DNA of 64,000 bases from an uncultured Lachnospiraceae bacterium (lineage in GTDB: Bacteria > Bacillota > Clostridia > Lachnospirales > Lachnospiraceae): assembly GCA_944381485.1 (NCBI GenBank), contig CALWLI010000011.1, forward strand, positions 62,001 through 126,000, written 5' to 3'. Below are positions 1 to 8,400 of this stretch, piece after piece. Each line of letters opens with the position of its first letter. The first letter of the stretch is position 1. Position numbers and translations under genes: made by a program. Below the pieces are notes generated by a model. That model was not told the origin of the DNA. It did not search any database and saw only the letters and a list, made by a program, of their open reading frames with translations.

Positions 1-362
1 TAATAGGAAACGGAGATATATTTGAGCCTGAGGATGCGGCGGCTATGGCAGATGAGACCGGCTGCGACGGAGTTGCTCTTGCAAGGGGAATAAAGGGAAA
101 CCCCTGGCTTGTGAGAAGGACAGTCGAGCTTTTTGAGACAGGGGAGGCCGGGCCTGAGCCTGATATAGAGGAAAAAAAGGCTATGATAATCAAGCACATG
201 GAGCTTATGATAGAGTATAAGGGTGAGCACATGGGTATATTGGAGATGAGAAAGCACCTTGCCTGGTATACTCAGGGCCTTCCCGGGAGCGCAAAGCTCA
301 GGGGAGCTATGAACGAAATGTCCACTGCGGATGACCTGAGACGACTGGTGGATAAGATCTGA
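1..362 (+). CDS. dusB: tRNA-dihydrouridine synthase DusB, C-terminal part
   Basis: This is the 3' end of a gene that begins before the window; the frame is open from base 3. Dus enzymes reduce uridine to dihydrouridine in the tRNA D-loop using FMN and NAD(P)H. The visible part starts with IGNGDI, followed by a TGCDGV...ARGIKGNPW stretch, which is the conserved FMN-phosphate-binding end of the TIM barrel in the DusB group. The helical C-terminal domain follows (MRKHLAWYTQGLPG, typical of DusB). It lies directly upstream of greA and lysS, an order I recall from related Clostridia. A strong promoter sits between it and greA, so greA can be expressed independently. Confidence 0.93.
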   Translation, partial: IGNGDIFEPEDAAAMADETGCDGVALARGIKGNPWLVRRTVELFETGEAGPEPDIEEKKAMIIKHMELMIEYKGEHMGILEMRKHLAWYTQGLPGSAKLRGAMNEMSTADDLRRLVDKI

Positions 363-415
363 TATTAAAAGCATGTATCAGAGTATTAAATAAATCTGAA
401 GTTCCGGAGCCTGTA

Positions 416-443
416 TTGACATGAAGTAAAAAATTGCTATAAT
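416..443 (+). promoter_or_regulatory. Promoter for greA-lysS
   Basis: A perfect TTGACA (416-421) is followed after 16 bases by a perfect TATAAT (438-443). The predicted transcript begins about 450 and carries a leader of about 60 bases before greA. Confidence 0.85.
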
Positions 444-512
444 ACAAGAATGCAATCGACTGTCAAAAGCAGGATTGGCTATTAGCTGTTTTTTAAAGGA
501 GTTGGTTTTTAT

Positions 513-998
513 ATGGCAAACGAATCGAAATCAATGCTTACGTATGCGGGGCTTAAAAAGTATGAGGAAGAGCTTCATGACCTCAAGGTCAACAGAAGAC
601 AGGAAGTGGCACAGAAGATAAAGGTGGCAAGGGAGCAGGGAGACCTCTCGGAAAATGCCGAGTATGATGCCGCAAAGGAAGAACAGAGAGATATAGAGAT
701 AAGGATCGAGGAGCTGGAGAAGATCCTTAAGCACGCTGAGGTGGTTGTTGAGGATGAGATAGACCTGGACAAGATCAACGTGGGCAGCAGGGTAAAGCTT
801 CTTGATATGGAATATGATGATGAGGTGGAGTACTATATCGTAGGCTCCTCCGAGGCAAACAGCCTGAAAGGAAAGATCAGCAACGAATCTCCTGTGGGAG
901 CGGCCCTTATAGGCCACAGACCCGGAGATATAGTTGATGTGGAGACCCAGGCAGGCAAGCTGCAGTTTAAGGTGTTGGAGATAAAGAGACAGGATTAA
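513..998 (+). CDS. greA: Transcription elongation factor GreA
   Basis: GreA binds the RNA polymerase secondary channel and stimulates cleavage of backtracked RNA, rescuing stalled complexes. The 161 residues match the usual 155-160. The N-terminal coiled coil (about residues 1-80) contains the acidic tip motif QGDLSENAEYDAA, whose Asp and Glu coordinate the catalytic Mg2+. The C-terminal FKBP-like domain follows, with SPVGAALIGHRPGD being typical. A good ribosome site (AAAGGAG) precedes the ATG. The stop codon overlaps the ribosome site of lysS, so the two genes form one operon. Confidence 0.97.
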   Translation: MANESKSMLTYAGLKKYEEELHDLKVNRRQEVAQKIKVAREQGDLSENAEYDAAKEEQRDIEIRIEELEKILKHAEVVVEDEIDLDKINVGSRVKLLDMEYDDEVEYYIVGSSEANSLKGKISNESPVGAALIGHRPGDIVDVETQAGKLQFKVLEIKRQD

Positions 999-1007
999 GG
1001 AGTAGAT

Positions 1008-3020
1008 ATGTCGGGAGAGAACCTGAATAATCAGAACAATAGAGATAACGGAAATTCAAAGCCTCAGACCGAGGCTGAGCTCAATCATATCTTGCAGGCG
1101 AGGCGTGACAAGCTTTCAGAGCTTCAGGCCGCAGGCAAGGATCCTTTTGTGATCACAACATATGATGTCAGCAATCACTCTAAGGAGATAAAGGACAGCT
1201 TTGAGGAATTCGAGAACAAGGAGGTTTCCGTAGCCGGACGTATGATGCTTAAGCGCGTCATGGGTAAGGCTTCCTTCTGCAACATTGCGGACAGGGACGG
1301 AAATATCCAGGCCTATGTTGCAAGAGACAATGTGGGCGAGGAGGAGTACAAGGAGTTCAAAAAGCTGGATGTGGGAGATATCATAGGAGTGAAGGGAACT
1401 GTCTTTAAGACAAAGACAGGTGAGATATCCATCCATGTCACAGAGGTAAAGCTCCTCTCCAAATCTCTGCAGGTGCTTCCCGAGAAGTTCCACGGAATCA
1501 CAGATACAGACATGCGCTACAGACAGAGGTATGTTGACCTTATAATGAACCCTGAGGTCAAGGATACCTTTATAAAGCGTTCACTTATAATAAGAGAGAT
1601 CAGAAGATACCTGGACGGCAAGGACTTTATCGAGGTGGAGACTCCCATGCTTGTGGAGAACGCAGGCGGAGCCAGTGCCCGTCCCTTTGTCACCCACTTC
1701 AATGCTCTCAACGAGGACAAAAAGCTTAGGATATCTCTTGAGCTTTACTTAAAGAGACTGATAGTCGGAGGACTTGAGAGAGTATACGAGATAGGAAGAG
1801 TATTCAGAAACGAGGGAACTGATGCGATGCACAATCCCGAGTTTACCCTCATGGAACTCTACCAGGCCTACACGGACTATCACGGGATGATGGACCTTGC
1901 GGAGGGCCTTTACCGCGATGTGGCAAAGGCTGTATGCGGAAGCACACTCTTAAACTACAAGGGCAATGTCATTGATCTGGGAAAGCCCTTTGAGAGAATA
2001 ACCATGCTTGACGCTGTAAAGAAGTACACGGGTATAGATTTTGATGAGGTGCACTCCGATGAGGAGGCGAAGGAGCTTGCAAAGAAGCACAACCTTGAGT
2101 ACGAGGAGAGACACAAGAAGGGCGACATCTTAAGCCTCTTCTTTGAGGAGTATGTTGAGGACAAGCTTATTCAGCCCACCTTTGTAATGGATCACCCTGT
2201 GGAGATAAGCCCTCTCACAAAGAGGAAGCCCGATAAGCCTGAGTACACAGAGAGATTCGAGCTCTTCATAAACGGAGCGGAGATGGCAAACGCTTACTCG
2301 GAGTTAAATGATCCTATAGATCAGAGAGAGAGATTTAAGGCTCAGGAGGCCCTTCTTGCAGCGGGAGACGAGGAAGCAAACACAACAGACGAGGACTTCC
2401 TCAATGCCCTTATGATAGGAATGCCCCCTACAGGAGGCATAGGCTTCGGAATAGACAGAATGGTGATGCTGATGACAGACTCGGCCGCCATAAGAGACGT
2501 GCTTTTATTCCCCACACTTAAGACCATAGGCGGGGATAAGCAGGGAGCTGCGTCAGTTTGCAGGGGAGGCGTTTCCAAGGCGGAGGCTGCAAGCTCCTGT
2601 GCTGCGGCAAACGGGACTGCAATAGGAGAGCTCTCACAGGCTCTTGATCTCTCAAAGGTGAAGATAGAGCCGCTTTTTGAGGATATGGTTGATTTTGACA
2701 CCTTCTCAAAGTCGGATTTCAGAGTTGTGAAGGTTGAAGCCTGCGAGGCTGTTGAGAAGTCAAAGAAGCTTTTAAAGTTTACCTTGAATGACGGAACAGA
2801 GCGCAGGAGGACTATCTTAAGCGGCATCCATGAGTACTACGAGCCCGCAGACCTTGTGGGAAAGACCTGTGTGGCAATTACGAACCTTCCCGTAAGGAAG
2901 ATGATGGGCATAGACTCAGAGGGTATGCTTATCTCGGCTGTGTATGAGTATGACGGACATGAGGGACTCAACCTTCTCATGCTTGACGACAACATACCTG
3001 CCGGAGCGAAATTATACTAA
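1008..3020 (+). CDS. lysS: Lysyl-tRNA synthetase with C-terminal tRNA-binding domain
   Basis: Class II lysyl-tRNA synthetase: charges tRNA-Lys with lysine in the cytoplasm. Residues about 60-170 are the OB-fold anticodon-binding domain and 180-505 the class II catalytic core, with RYRQRYVDL, the motif 2 region [15 protein letters not shown] and the motif 3 region [12 protein letters not shown]. At 670 residues it is about 170 longer than usual. The extra part is an Ala/Ser-rich linker (about 506-556) and an EMAPII/CsaA-type tRNA-binding OB fold (about 557-670, with FRVVKVEAC and [10 protein letters not shown]...GM), the domain better known at the end of MetRS. It should add general tRNA affinity. 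The ATG is 9 bases after the greA stop. Confidence 0.96.
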   Translation: MSGENLNNQNNRDNGNSKPQTEAELNHILQARRDKLSELQAAGKDPFVITTYDVSNHSKEIKDSFEEFENKEVSVAGRMMLKRVMGKASFCNIADRDGNIQAYVARDNVGEEEYKEFKKLDVGDIIGVKGTVFKTKTGEISIHVTEVKLLSKSLQVLPEKFHGITDTDMRYRQRYVDLIMNPEVKDTFIKRSLIIREIRRYLDGKDFIEVETPMLVENAGGASARPFVTHFNALNEDKKLRISLELYLKRLIVGGLERVYEIGRVFRNEGTDAMHNPEFTLMELYQAYTDYHGMMDLAEGLYRDVAKAVCGSTLLNYKGNVIDLGKPFERITMLDAVKKYTGIDFDEVHSDEEAKELAKKHNLEYEERHKKGDILSLFFEEYVEDKLIQPTFVMDHPVEISPLTKRKPDKPEYTERFELFINGAEMANAYSELNDPIDQRERFKAQEALLAAGDEEANTTDEDFLNALMIGMPPTGGIGFGIDRMVMLMTDSAAIRDVLLFPTLKTIGGDKQGAASVCRGGVSKAEAASSCAAANGTAIGELSQALDLSKVKIEPLFEDMVDFDTFSKSDFRVVKVEACEAVEKSKKLLKFTLNDGTERRRTILSGIHEYYEPADLVGKTCVAITNLPVRKMMGIDSEGMLISAVYEYDGHEGLNLLMLDDNIPAGAKLY

Positions 3021-3045
3021 AATTAGATTAAGAAAATAATTTGAT

Positions 3046-3073
3046 AAGGCTCTTAGAAACAGGAGCCTTTTTT
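3046..3073 (+). terminator. Rho-independent terminator of greA-lysS
   Basis: The stem AAGGCTC (3046-3052) pairs with GAGCCTT (3063-3069) and runs into a T tract ending at 3073. Confidence 0.85.
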
Positions 3074-3120
3074 ATGTCAGTTTTTCTTTGTGTATCAGAT
3101 ACTTACATACACTAATTGCC

Positions 3121-3147
3121 AAGAGCGGACTTAAACCGCTCTTTTTT
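3121..3147 (+). terminator. Second terminator in the lysS-sigma gap
   Basis: The stem AAGAGCGG (3121-3128) pairs perfectly with CCGCTCTT (3136-3143) and is followed by a run of T. Tandem terminators isolate the sigma-factor operon from lysS. Confidence 0.85.
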
Positions 3148-3164
3148 AAAATTTCAAAAAATCC

Positions 3165-3189
3165 AAACTTTTTTTGTTTTCAAAAGGTC
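3165..3189 (+). promoter_or_regulatory. Possible ECF-type promoter of the sigma operon
   Basis: AAAC (3165-3168) and GGTC (3186-3189) are 17 bases apart, resembling the AAC/GTC pattern of ECF promoters such as those of the SigV/SigW group. No housekeeping promoter is evident in the gap, which fits autoregulation. This is inference from a short, weak motif. Confidence 0.33.
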
Positions 3190-3215
3190 TTATATACAGA
3201 GAGACAGGAGAGGAG

Positions 3216-3719
3216 ATGATCAAGACGGAGGACAAATATAAGCTTACGGTGAGCTGTATCACAGAAAACGAGGACAATATCTATAGGCTTGCCCTAAGCT
3301 ATGTAAAGGACAGAGACAAAGCTCTCGATATAGTTCAGAACACAGTACTGAGGGCCCTTGAAAACTATAAAAAGCTCAGGTCTGCTGACTCGGTGAAGTC
3401 ATGGCTCTTTCGCATAGCTGTAAACGAGGCCAACAGATACATGACAAAGAACGGCAGAGAGATACCTCAGGAGGAGTCGGAGATGCCGGAGGAACCATAT
3501 ATAGAGAAGGCATACGAAAAGAGCGAAGGTAGCGTGGTTTACGAGGCGGTCATGCTCCTGCCTGAGGAGATGAGGACTGTGATCATACTGAGATATTTTG
3601 AGGAGTTCAGCCTGAATGAGATAGCAGAGCCTACAGAAACAAACCTGAGCACTGTCAAATCAAGGCTTTACGCAGCCCACAGAAGGCTTGAAAGAATGCT
3701 TAAGGAGGTGGAAGCATGA
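3216..3719 (+). CDS. ECF sigma factor, SigV-like
   Basis: An alternative sigma factor of 167 residues. Region 2 is at about residues 15-80 (YRLALSYVKDRDKALDIVQNT...KSWLFRIAVNEA) and region 4 at about 105-160 (LPEEMRTVIILRYFEEFSLNEIAE...STVKSRLYAA, the helix-turn-helix for the -35 element). I chose ATG 3216, preceded by AGGAG at 3206-3210; an in-frame TTG at 3174 has no ribosome site. The stop overlaps the start of the next gene (ATGA), and that gene is an RsiV-like anti-sigma factor. In Bacillus and Clostridioides the SigV/RsiV pair responds to lysozyme, so lysozyme or envelope stress is the likely signal here. Confidence 0.9.
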   Translation: MIKTEDKYKLTVSCITENEDNIYRLALSYVKDRDKALDIVQNTVLRALENYKKLRSADSVKSWLFRIAVNEANRYMTKNGREIPQEESEMPEEPYIEKAYEKSEGSVVYEAVMLLPEEMRTVIILRYFEEFSLNEIAEPTETNLSTVKSRLYAAHRRLERMLKEVEA

Positions 3720-4699
3720 AGACAGATGAAATGGAGAGGGCAAAAAAAATATATGAGGAGACAGAGATTCCGAAGGAGCTCCACGGTATGGTGGCTGGAC
3801 TTATAGAAAATGACAGAGAAAAAAGGTCAGGAAAACACAGTGAGTCTTCAGAGCATAAGAAAAAGGATCAGGATGTCGAAAATATAGTAAGCATGAAAAA
3901 GATCAGGAGGAGAAAAAACTATATGTTAAAGAGAACAGCGGCGGCAGCGGCGGCTGTAATAGTTGTATTTACCGCAGGACTTAATGTAAACGAGGCCTTT
4001 GCGGAGACAGCGGCCTCACTGCCTTTGATAGGACAGCTTGCCAAGGTACTTACAGTGCGCTCCTACCACGGAGGAGAGGGTGATTTCAACATAGATATGG
4101 AGATCCCTGCCATAGAGAGCGCAGGCTCAGGGGCAATTAGCGATACCGAATTTACGGAGAAGATAAATAGGGAGATAGAAAAGATCTCAGATGATTATAT
4201 GACTCAGGCAAAGGCGGAGTTTGAGGACTACAAGGAAGCTTTCTTTGCCACCGGAGGAACCGAGGAAGAGTGGAACGACAGAAAGATGGATATCATCATA
4301 GACTATGATATCAAATATCAGTCTAACCCCATATTATCTCTGGAGTTAAAGACGGCTAAGGGCTGGGTAGCCGCCGCCGAGGAGAGACATTACTATAATC
4401 TTGACCTTTCCGCTGACAGAGAACTTAAGCTTGAGGACGTTTTGGGAGAGGATTGGAAGGAGATATGTAACCGTGAGACAGACCGTCAGATAAGGGAACA
4501 GATAGCCTCCGACGACAGCCTTTCATATTTCGGATACGGAGACAATGGACTTACGGCGGAGAAGTTTACCTCTGTGGAGGAGGATACAGACTTCTATATC
4601 AATGCAGACGGCAAGGTGGTATTGGTATTTCCTGAATACTCCATAGCTCCCGGATACATGGGAGTGATAGAGTTTGCAGTTGGTGATGCAAAGCTTTAA
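3716..4699 (+). CDS. RsiV-like transmembrane anti-sigma factor (DUF3298)
   Basis: Membrane anti-sigma factor expected to hold the upstream sigma factor inactive. Residues 1-70 are a charged cytoplasmic segment. One transmembrane helix follows (about 72-92, Ala/Val-rich). The extracytoplasmic part ends in a DUF3298-type domain (about 190-327: HYYNLDL...ELKLEDVLG, FPEYSIAPGYMG). In characterised RsiV this region binds lysozyme and binding triggers stepwise proteolysis of the anti-sigma factor. Translation is coupled to the sigma gene by a 4-base overlap. I infer the ligand from family membership only. Confidence 0.87.
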   Translation: MKTDEMERAKKIYEETEIPKELHGMVAGLIENDREKRSGKHSESSEHKKKDQDVENIVSMKKIRRRKNYMLKRTAAAAAAVIVVFTAGLNVNEAFAETAASLPLIGQLAKVLTVRSYHGGEGDFNIDMEIPAIESAGSGAISDTEFTEKINREIEKISDDYMTQAKAEFEDYKEAFFATGGTEEEWNDRKMDIIIDYDIKYQSNPILSLELKTAKGWVAAAEERHYYNLDLSADRELKLEDVLGEDWKEICNRETDRQIREQIASDDSLSYFGYGDNGLTAEKFTSVEEDTDFYINADGKVVLVFPEYSIAPGYMGVIEFAVGDAKL

Positions 4700-4809
4700 T
4701 TCAGGTATTGCTTCAATAATTCTGAATATAGTTTTGATGAACCGAAAATCAGTTGCTCCGAATGATCGAAATATCATTAAAGGACACAGCATAAAATGTA
4801 TTCCGGTAC

Positions 4810-4837
4810 TTTACATCAACCGACTGTATAGTATAAT
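4810..4837 (+). promoter_or_regulatory. Promoter for the small cysteine protein gene
   Basis: TTTACA (4810-4815), 16 bases, TATAAT (4832-4837). The rest of the 195-base gap (4700-4894) shows no other clear signal; no obvious terminator for the anti-sigma gene is visible. Confidence 0.7.
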
Positions 4838-4894
4838 TTTTATATAAGGGAGTGCATACATCCCCCGGAAAACATAAGAAAGGACATTAATGCT

Positions 4895-5254
4895 ATGAAA
4901 GAGAATGTGAAGGATTTTATGGTATCAAAGGTTAATGAGCTTGTAGACGCCGGCTCCTGCTGTGGAGAGCTGAAGGCTTTAGGCAAGGCTTTTCTTGAGG
5001 CTGTTGGAACGGAAAAGGAAGAGGAGGCTTTAAAGGCTCTTCTTGCGGAGATAGAGGAAGACATCATGCCCATTGAAGGACTTATTTCCTTTGCAAACTC
5101 CGAGGCAGGCGCTCAGGTATTCGGAGGGGCTGACAAGGCTAAGGAGGTAGCTGCTCACGGTGAGGCAGTGAAGGCAGCCGGAGGAAAGTACTGTGATTGC
5201 CCGGCTTGTGCAGCTTGCGAGGCTATACTTGAAAGAAAGTCCGAGCTTATTTGA
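4895..5254 (+). CDS. Small cysteine-containing conserved protein
   Basis: A 119-residue cytosolic protein with no signal peptide or membrane segment. It is largely helical, with a Cys pair near the N-terminus (residues 23-24, SCCGEL) and a C-terminal cluster YCDCPACAAC, six cysteines in all, suggesting metal or redox binding. I recall near-identical proteins across Lachnospiraceae and Ruminococcaceae that are sometimes labelled Hsp90, although nothing here resembles HSP90. Ribosome site AAAGGA lies upstream. It has its own promoter and terminator, so it is a single-gene unit. Function unknown. Confidence 0.8.
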   Translation: MKENVKDFMVSKVNELVDAGSCCGELKALGKAFLEAVGTEKEEEALKALLAEIEEDIMPIEGLISFANSEAGAQVFGGADKAKEVAAHGEAVKAAGGKYCDCPACAACEAILERKSELI

Positions 5255-5305
5255 TCTGAGTTTCATGAGCTTCAGACGGACCGAAGAACAAAAAATTAAG
5301 GATAC

Positions 5306-5340
5306 AGGCAGGGAGGCTTAAAAGGCTTCCCTGCCTTTTT
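5306..5340 (+). terminator. Terminator after the small cysteine protein
   Basis: The stem AGGCAGGGA (5306-5314) pairs with TCCCTGCCT (5328-5336) and is followed by T5. Confidence 0.9.
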
Positions 5341-5429
5341 ACTGACATTAGTTTTATTTATTATTAATAAGAAAAAATAATTAATATCCCGAATATAATT
5401 GCTTATAATAACTTACCATAAGAGTTAAG

Positions 5430-8400
5430 ATGTATATTATGAGTAAAATATCCAAGATAAACATAAAATTTAACAGAGATGATCTCCTTTTTGCAGGCAT
5501 AGATGTGGGCTCCACCACAACAAAGCTGGTCCTGCTTGAGCCCTCCACCGGAAGGATACTCTACTCTGGATACAGGAGGCACCACGCGGATCAAATAAAG
5601 AGCATATGTGAGTATCTTTCAGAGACAGCCGAGGCCTTTCCCTCGGCCCCTGTTAAGATAGCACTTACCGGATCCGGGGCAAAGATCATAGCTGAAAATA
5701 CAGGACTTTCATATATTCAGGAGGTGGTGGCCAATTCAATAGCCCTCAGAAAAACTTATGAGAGAGTCGGTACAGCCATCGAACTGGGAGGACAGGATGC
5801 AAAGATAATCTTTTTCCGCAGAGACAGGTCCACAGGAAGAGATGAAGTATATGACATGCGCATGAACGGAAGCTGTGCAGGTGGGACAGGGGCATTTCTT
5901 GATGAGATAGCCTCTGTTTTGAGCATACCTGTGGAGGATTTGGACAGGACAGCTTCGGAGGGGACCTGTGTGTATGATGTATCAGGAAGGTGCGGAGTAT
6001 ATGCAAAGACGGATATACAGCCTCTTCTCAATCAGGGGGTATCAAAGGCTGATATTGCTCTTTCCGCCTTTCATGCCATAGCAAAGCAGACCATTGGCGG
6101 CCTTGCTCAGGGCCTCAAGATAAAGGCACCTGTAGTCTTTGAGGGAGGACCTATGACCTTCAACAGGAGACTTGTAAGCGTATTTGCCGAGAGACTGGGG
6201 CTTGGTGAGAAGGACGTGCTTATTCCCGAACATCCTGAGCTTATGATGGCCTACGGTGCCGCACTTTCCCTTTATTCCGAGGAGGATGACTCATCCGTAA
6301 TATACCCTGAAGTATTGGAGGCATCCTTAAAAGACATTAGAAAGGACTTTTCAGGAGGGGAGAGGGCGCCGCTTTTTTTCGAGTCGGAAGCAGAGAAGAG
6401 GGACTTTTTAAAAAGCCACAGCCTTCCCGAGCTTAAGCCCTATATGCCAAAGTCCGGAGAGCGTTTGAGGGCGTGGCTTGGCATAGACTCCGGAAGTACC
6501 ACCACAAAATTTGTGCTTATAGATGACAAGGAAAACATTCTTGACTCCTTCTACGCATCCAATGAGGGAGATCCTATAAGGGTAGCAAAGGAAGGGCTTC
6601 TCAATATAAAGAAGCGCTATGATGATATGGGGGCTGAGCTTGAGATAGCTGCCGTAGGAACCACAGGCTACGGAGAACAGCTTTTTGCCCATGCTCTGAG
6701 GACCGAATGCCATGTTGTCGAGACCGTGGCCCATGCAAGAGCGGCTTCAAAGTATGCGCCTGATGCAAGCTTCATACTTGACATAGGCGGACAGGACATG
6801 AAGGCCATTTGGATAAAGGATGGAATAATCACCAACATAGTGGTGAATGAGGCCTGCTCTTCAGGCTGCGGCTCATTTCTTGAAAACTTTGCCGCATCTC
6901 TTAACATACCGGCGGAAAAGATAGCTGATGCGGCCTTCAGCTCCAAAAATCCTGCAGTCCTTGGCAGCCGCTGCACTGTTTTTATGAACAGCAGCATAGT
7001 TACTGAGCAGAGAAACGGAAAGCTTCCCGAGGATATTATGGCGGGACTTTGCAGATCAATAATAGAAAATGTATTTACAAAGGTCATACGTCTCTCAAAC
7101 TTGGACAGCCTTGGAGACCGCATAGTGGTCCAGGGAGGGACCTTCAGAAACGATGCGGTTTTAAGAGCCATGGAACAGTATACCGGAAAGAGGGTCAAAA
7201 GATCCCCCTATCCCGGACTTATGGGAGCCATAGGAATAGCGCTTATCACCAAGGAGAGAGCGGAAGGAAAAAACAAAAGCTTTATAGGCTTGGAAGCTCT
7301 CAAAAGCTTAAGCTATACTCAGAGATCGGATATACCCTGTCCTTTCTGCACCAATCATTGTAAGAGGACGCTGGTGGAGTTCTCAAACGGAAGCTCCTGC
7401 ATCACCAACAACCGCTGTGAGAGGGGAGAGATAATGGGAGACCCCAAGGATGGGGCGGTGAGAGAGAGGCTTAAGGAGATAGAAGAAAAGAAGAAGAAAG
7501 TCCCCGATATGTTCTCTCTCAGGGAGAAACTTTTGTTTGAGGACTATCCCTTTCCAAAGCCTCGTGTAAATAGGGATATAACTGTAGGCATACCGAGAGT
7601 TCTCGAGTTTTGGGATGAAATGCCCTTCTGGAAGACCTTTTTCAGGGCTCTGGGATTTAAGGTGGTGCTGTCCCACAAAAGCACGAGAAAAATATATGAG
7701 AGTGGGCTACAGGCAGTCACCTCCGATACCGTATGTTTCCCTGCAAAGCTGGTACACGGACATATCAGAGATCTGGCAGAGCAAAAGGTGGACAGGATAT
7801 TTATGCCCTCCTTCAACAAAATGCCGCCTGAGACAGAAGAAAAGACTGCGGAGTCCATGTGCGCCGTGCTGAAGGGCTACCCCATAATTATAAGAAATTC
7901 GGACAATACATATGAGCAGTGGGGAATAAAGCTTGATTCCCCCATGTTTTTCTGGTATTCGGAGAGAGAAAAGAGAGATCAGATCAAAAAATTCATGAAG
8001 GAAAGCTTCGACATAGACTTTGAGGAGACCGAGCAGGCTGTGGATACGGCTGAAAGAGCACAGGCCTCCTTCAGAGAAAAGCTCTTGGAATCAGGAAAAA
8101 GGATCATGGATGAGCTCCGGAAAACCGGAGGCTACGCTGTAGTATTGGCTTCGAGGCCTTACCAAAACGACCCGCTGGTAAACCATGACCTCCCCTCTCT
8201 TTTGACAGGCCTGGGAATACCTGTCCTCACTGTGGATTCCATTCCCTTCAGTAACTGCCCCGAACTTAAAAAGAGCAGGCTTGATATAGTCAACAATTAT
8301 CACGCGAGGATGCTTTCAGCTGCGGTGACGGCGGCTAAGGATCCGAGACTTGAATATATACAGACGGTAAGCTTCGGCTGCGGCCATGACGCATACCTGT

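Noticed and set aside
3174..3215. TTG start for the sigma factor
   Set aside because: It has no ribosome site; ATG 3216 has AGGAG at the right distance.
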